From NCBI GenBank assembly GCA_045539475.1, contig JAZQFJ010000015.1, positions 1 to 64,000 on the forward strand: DNA of 64,000 bases, in the 5' to 3' direction. This document shows positions 62,722 through 64,000 of this stretch, in pieces. Position numbers and translations under genes: made by a program. Under the pieces are notes generated by a model. The model worked only from the letters and a program-made list of their open reading frames with translations, searched no databases and was not told where the DNA came from. The DNA comes from SIG480 sp045539475. Lineage in GTDB: Bacteria; Bacillota; Clostridia; Oscillospirales; JAAYXM01. The number at the start of each line of letters is the position of its first letter. Positions within the stretch are counted from its first letter, which is position 1.

Positions 62722-63795
62722 ATGAGAAGTCTTATTGATATACTTGATTTGACAGTTGAAGAGATAGACGAGCTTATGCACGTCGCATGCGACATTATAA
62801 ACAATCCGTGGAAGTATTCCGAGATGTGTCGCGGAAAGAAGCTTGCAACGCTGTTTTTTGAGCCGTCCACGCGCACTCGCCTTTCTTTTGAGGCGGCAAT
62901 GCTTGAGCTTGGCGGAAGCGTTCTCGGCTTTTCCGAGGCTTCAACGTCTTCTGCCGCAAAGGGTGAGAGCGTTGCAGACACTGCAAAGGTTATGAGCGCA
63001 TATTGCGATATCATCGCAATGCGCCATCCAAAAGAGGGCGCCCCGCTTGTTGCGGCAAGAAACGCTACGGTACCTGTTATAAACGGCGGCGACGGCGGAC
63101 ACTGCCACCCTACGCAGACGCTTACCGACCTTCTTACGATTTTCCGTGAGAAAGGACGTCTTTCCGATATCACAATCGGTTTCTGCGGAGACCTTAAATT
63201 CGGCAGAACCGTTCATTCGCTTATCCACGCGCTCTGCCGTTATACCGGCATAAAGGTTATCCTCATATCCCCCGAGGAGCTGAAGGTTCCGAATTACGTC
63301 AAAAACGAAAATGCATTTGAGTATGAAGAAACAACATCTCTTGAGGAAGCAATTCCGAAGCTTGATGTGCTTTATATGACGAGAATACAGAAGGAGCGTT
63401 TTGAAACGGACGAGGAATATGAGCGCTTAAAGGACAGCTATGTCCTCACCCCGGAAAAGCTTGAAAATGCGAAGGAAGATATGTGCATTCTTCATCCTCT
63501 GCCGCGCGTGAACGAGATAAGCGTTGCAGTGGATAAAGACCCGCGCGCGTGCTATTTCCGCCAGGTTGCAAACGGAAAGTATATCCGTATGGCACTCATT
63601 TTGAAGCTTCTTGAAGAAGCCAGACAGGACGGAAACCCTGCGCTTGATGATTCTGAATATATAAAGGGCGTTCACCGTTGCTTTAACCCGCGTTGCATCA
63701 CATCATGCGAGCAGGAAATTGAGCATATGTTCAAGGTCTCTCATTCAGGCGCACACCGCTGTGTATACTGCGAAGCCCGCGCAAGAGAGCTCTAA
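62722..63795 (+). CDS. pyrB: Aspartate carbamoyltransferase with PyrI-like zinc tail
   Basis: Catalyses carbamoyl aspartate formation. The 357-residue protein has FFEPSTRTRLSFE, HPTQTLTDL and HPLPRVNEI, all normal for PyrB. After about residue 315 comes a Cys-rich tail with Cys320-x4-Cys325 ... Cys347-x2-Cys350, the zinc-ligand spacing of the regulatory subunit PyrI, but the nucleotide-binding half of PyrI is missing. ATG at 62722 follows AAAAGGAG. Last gene of the operon. Confidence 0.95.
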   Translation: MRSLIDILDLTVEEIDELMHVACDIINNPWKYSEMCRGKKLATLFFEPSTRTRLSFEAAMLELGGSVLGFSEASTSSAAKGESVADTAKVMSAYCDIIAMRHPKEGAPLVAARNATVPVINGGDGGHCHPTQTLTDLLTIFREKGRLSDITIGFCGDLKFGRTVHSLIHALCRYTGIKVILISPEELKVPNYVKNENAFEYEETTSLEEAIPKLDVLYMTRIQKERFETDEEYERLKDSYVLTPEKLENAKEDMCILHPLPRVNEISVAVDKDPRACYFRQVANGKYIRMALILKLLEEARQDGNPALDDSEYIKGVHRCFNPRCITSCEQEIEHMFKVSHSGAHRCVYCEARAREL

Positions 63796-63829
63796 AATCC
63801 GATTACAAAACGTAATATAAAGAACAAAT

Positions 63830-63863
63830 ACGACCGTGTGTCATCAAAACATACGGTCGTTTT
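63830..63863 (+). terminator. Terminator of the pyr operon
   Basis: 11-bp stem ACGACCGTGTG / CATACGGTCGT with one G-T pair, 9-base loop, then TTT. Confidence 0.8.
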
Positions 63864-63867
63864 CACG

Positions 63868-64000
63868 AAGATATGGCAAAAGCCCGGACGAATATGGTAT
63901 GAAGCAGATATAAACTACACCGGCGGAAAAAGAAAGAAGCAGCGAATTGTATGGTCAAATGATGGGCTTATTTTTGTTACATACGATCACTACGAAACTT
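63868..64000 (+). pseudogene. Fragment of a barnase-like ribonuclease (C-terminal part, runs off the window)
   Basis: An open frame reads KPGRIWYEADINYTGG, then KRKKQRIVWSNDGLIF and TYDHYET, matching the second half of barnase-family guanyl-specific RNases. The catalytic residues equal to barnase Glu73 (YEADINY), Arg83, Arg87 (QRIV) and His102 (DHY) are all kept. No N-terminal half or start codon with a ribosome site is found: upstream in frame is only the pyr terminator. So it is a truncated remnant, or an exchangeable toxin tail. The end lies beyond the window. Confidence 0.75.

Overview
This window reads as a chromosomal replication-origin region of an anaerobic, low-to-moderate-GC Clostridia (Firmicutes) bacterium, probably a gut-type member of the Oscillospiraceae/Christensenellales sort; the species cannot be fixed from the sequence. 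Reasons: the gene order rpmH<-|->dnaA-dnaN-recF-remB-gyrB-gyrA, two ParB-like genes with two perfect parS sites, HrcA/CIRCE control of grpE-dnaK-dnaJ, NAD-dependent PyrK/PyrD dihydroorotate dehydrogenase, rubrerythrin, and the HypCDEF maturation set for a [NiFe] hydrogenase.

Layout. 0.2-4.8 kb (minus): hypF-hypC-hypD-hypE. 4.9-7.3 kb (plus): rubrerythrin and a membrane-anchored LysM/G5/M23 peptidase, each behind a good sigma-A-type promoter. 7.4-9.5 kb (minus): iscS-iscU and RNase HI. 9.5-10 kb: a gene-free stretch packed with hairpins. 10-18.7 kb (minus): gyrA, gyrB, remB, recF, dnaN, dnaA; the dnaA-dnaN gap (17057-17368) holds DnaA-box-like sites, a DnaA-trio-like tract and AT-rich DNA and is the likely oriC. 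18.8-21.4 kb (plus): rpmH-rnpA-yidD-yidC-jag. 21.5-25.6 kb (minus): TrkA/TrkH potassium uptake, rsmG, a MATE transporter. 25.7-30.3 kb (plus): parS-noc-like-parS, parA, parB, a coiled-coil membrane protein, serS. 30.3-38.4 kb: mixed accessory genes (oxidoreductase, small regulators, AlgI/AlgJ-like O-acylation pair, lipoprotein, secreted protein, sugar-ABC ATPase, acetyltransferase). 38.4-46.6 kb (minus): mrp, lysR, rpiB, tsaB, tsaE, DUF1836, a membrane protein, a YhaN-like ATPase, prfB. 47-51.9 kb (plus): hrcA-grpE-dnaK-dnaJ. 51.9-54.7 kb: a small accessory island with an MntA/HepT toxin-antitoxin pair, an XRE regulator divergent from a putative small RNA, and a DUF4143 ATPase. 54.7-63.8 kb (plus): a pyrimidine operon pyrC-carB-pyrK-pyrD-pyrF-pyrE-pyrB behind an attenuator-like leader. 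The last 130 bases encode the C-terminal part of a barnase-like ribonuclease with no visible N-terminal part.

How it works together: initiation (DnaA, oriC), elongation (DnaN, gyrase), segregation (ParAB/parS) and new-membrane biogenesis (RnpA, YidC, Jag) are grouped around the origin, with most genes reading away from it. The most unusual non-genic signals are (i) two ~160-bp intergenic elements flanking pyrE whose hairpins show compensatory base changes, (ii) the hairpin cluster between rnhA and gyrA, (iii) the duplicated dnaJ-type terminator bracketing the toxin-antitoxin pair, and (iv) a short transcription unit with a promoter nested in a palindrome and ending in an intrinsic terminator, next to an XRE gene. 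All were found by eye; family assignments rest on recognised motifs, not on database searches.
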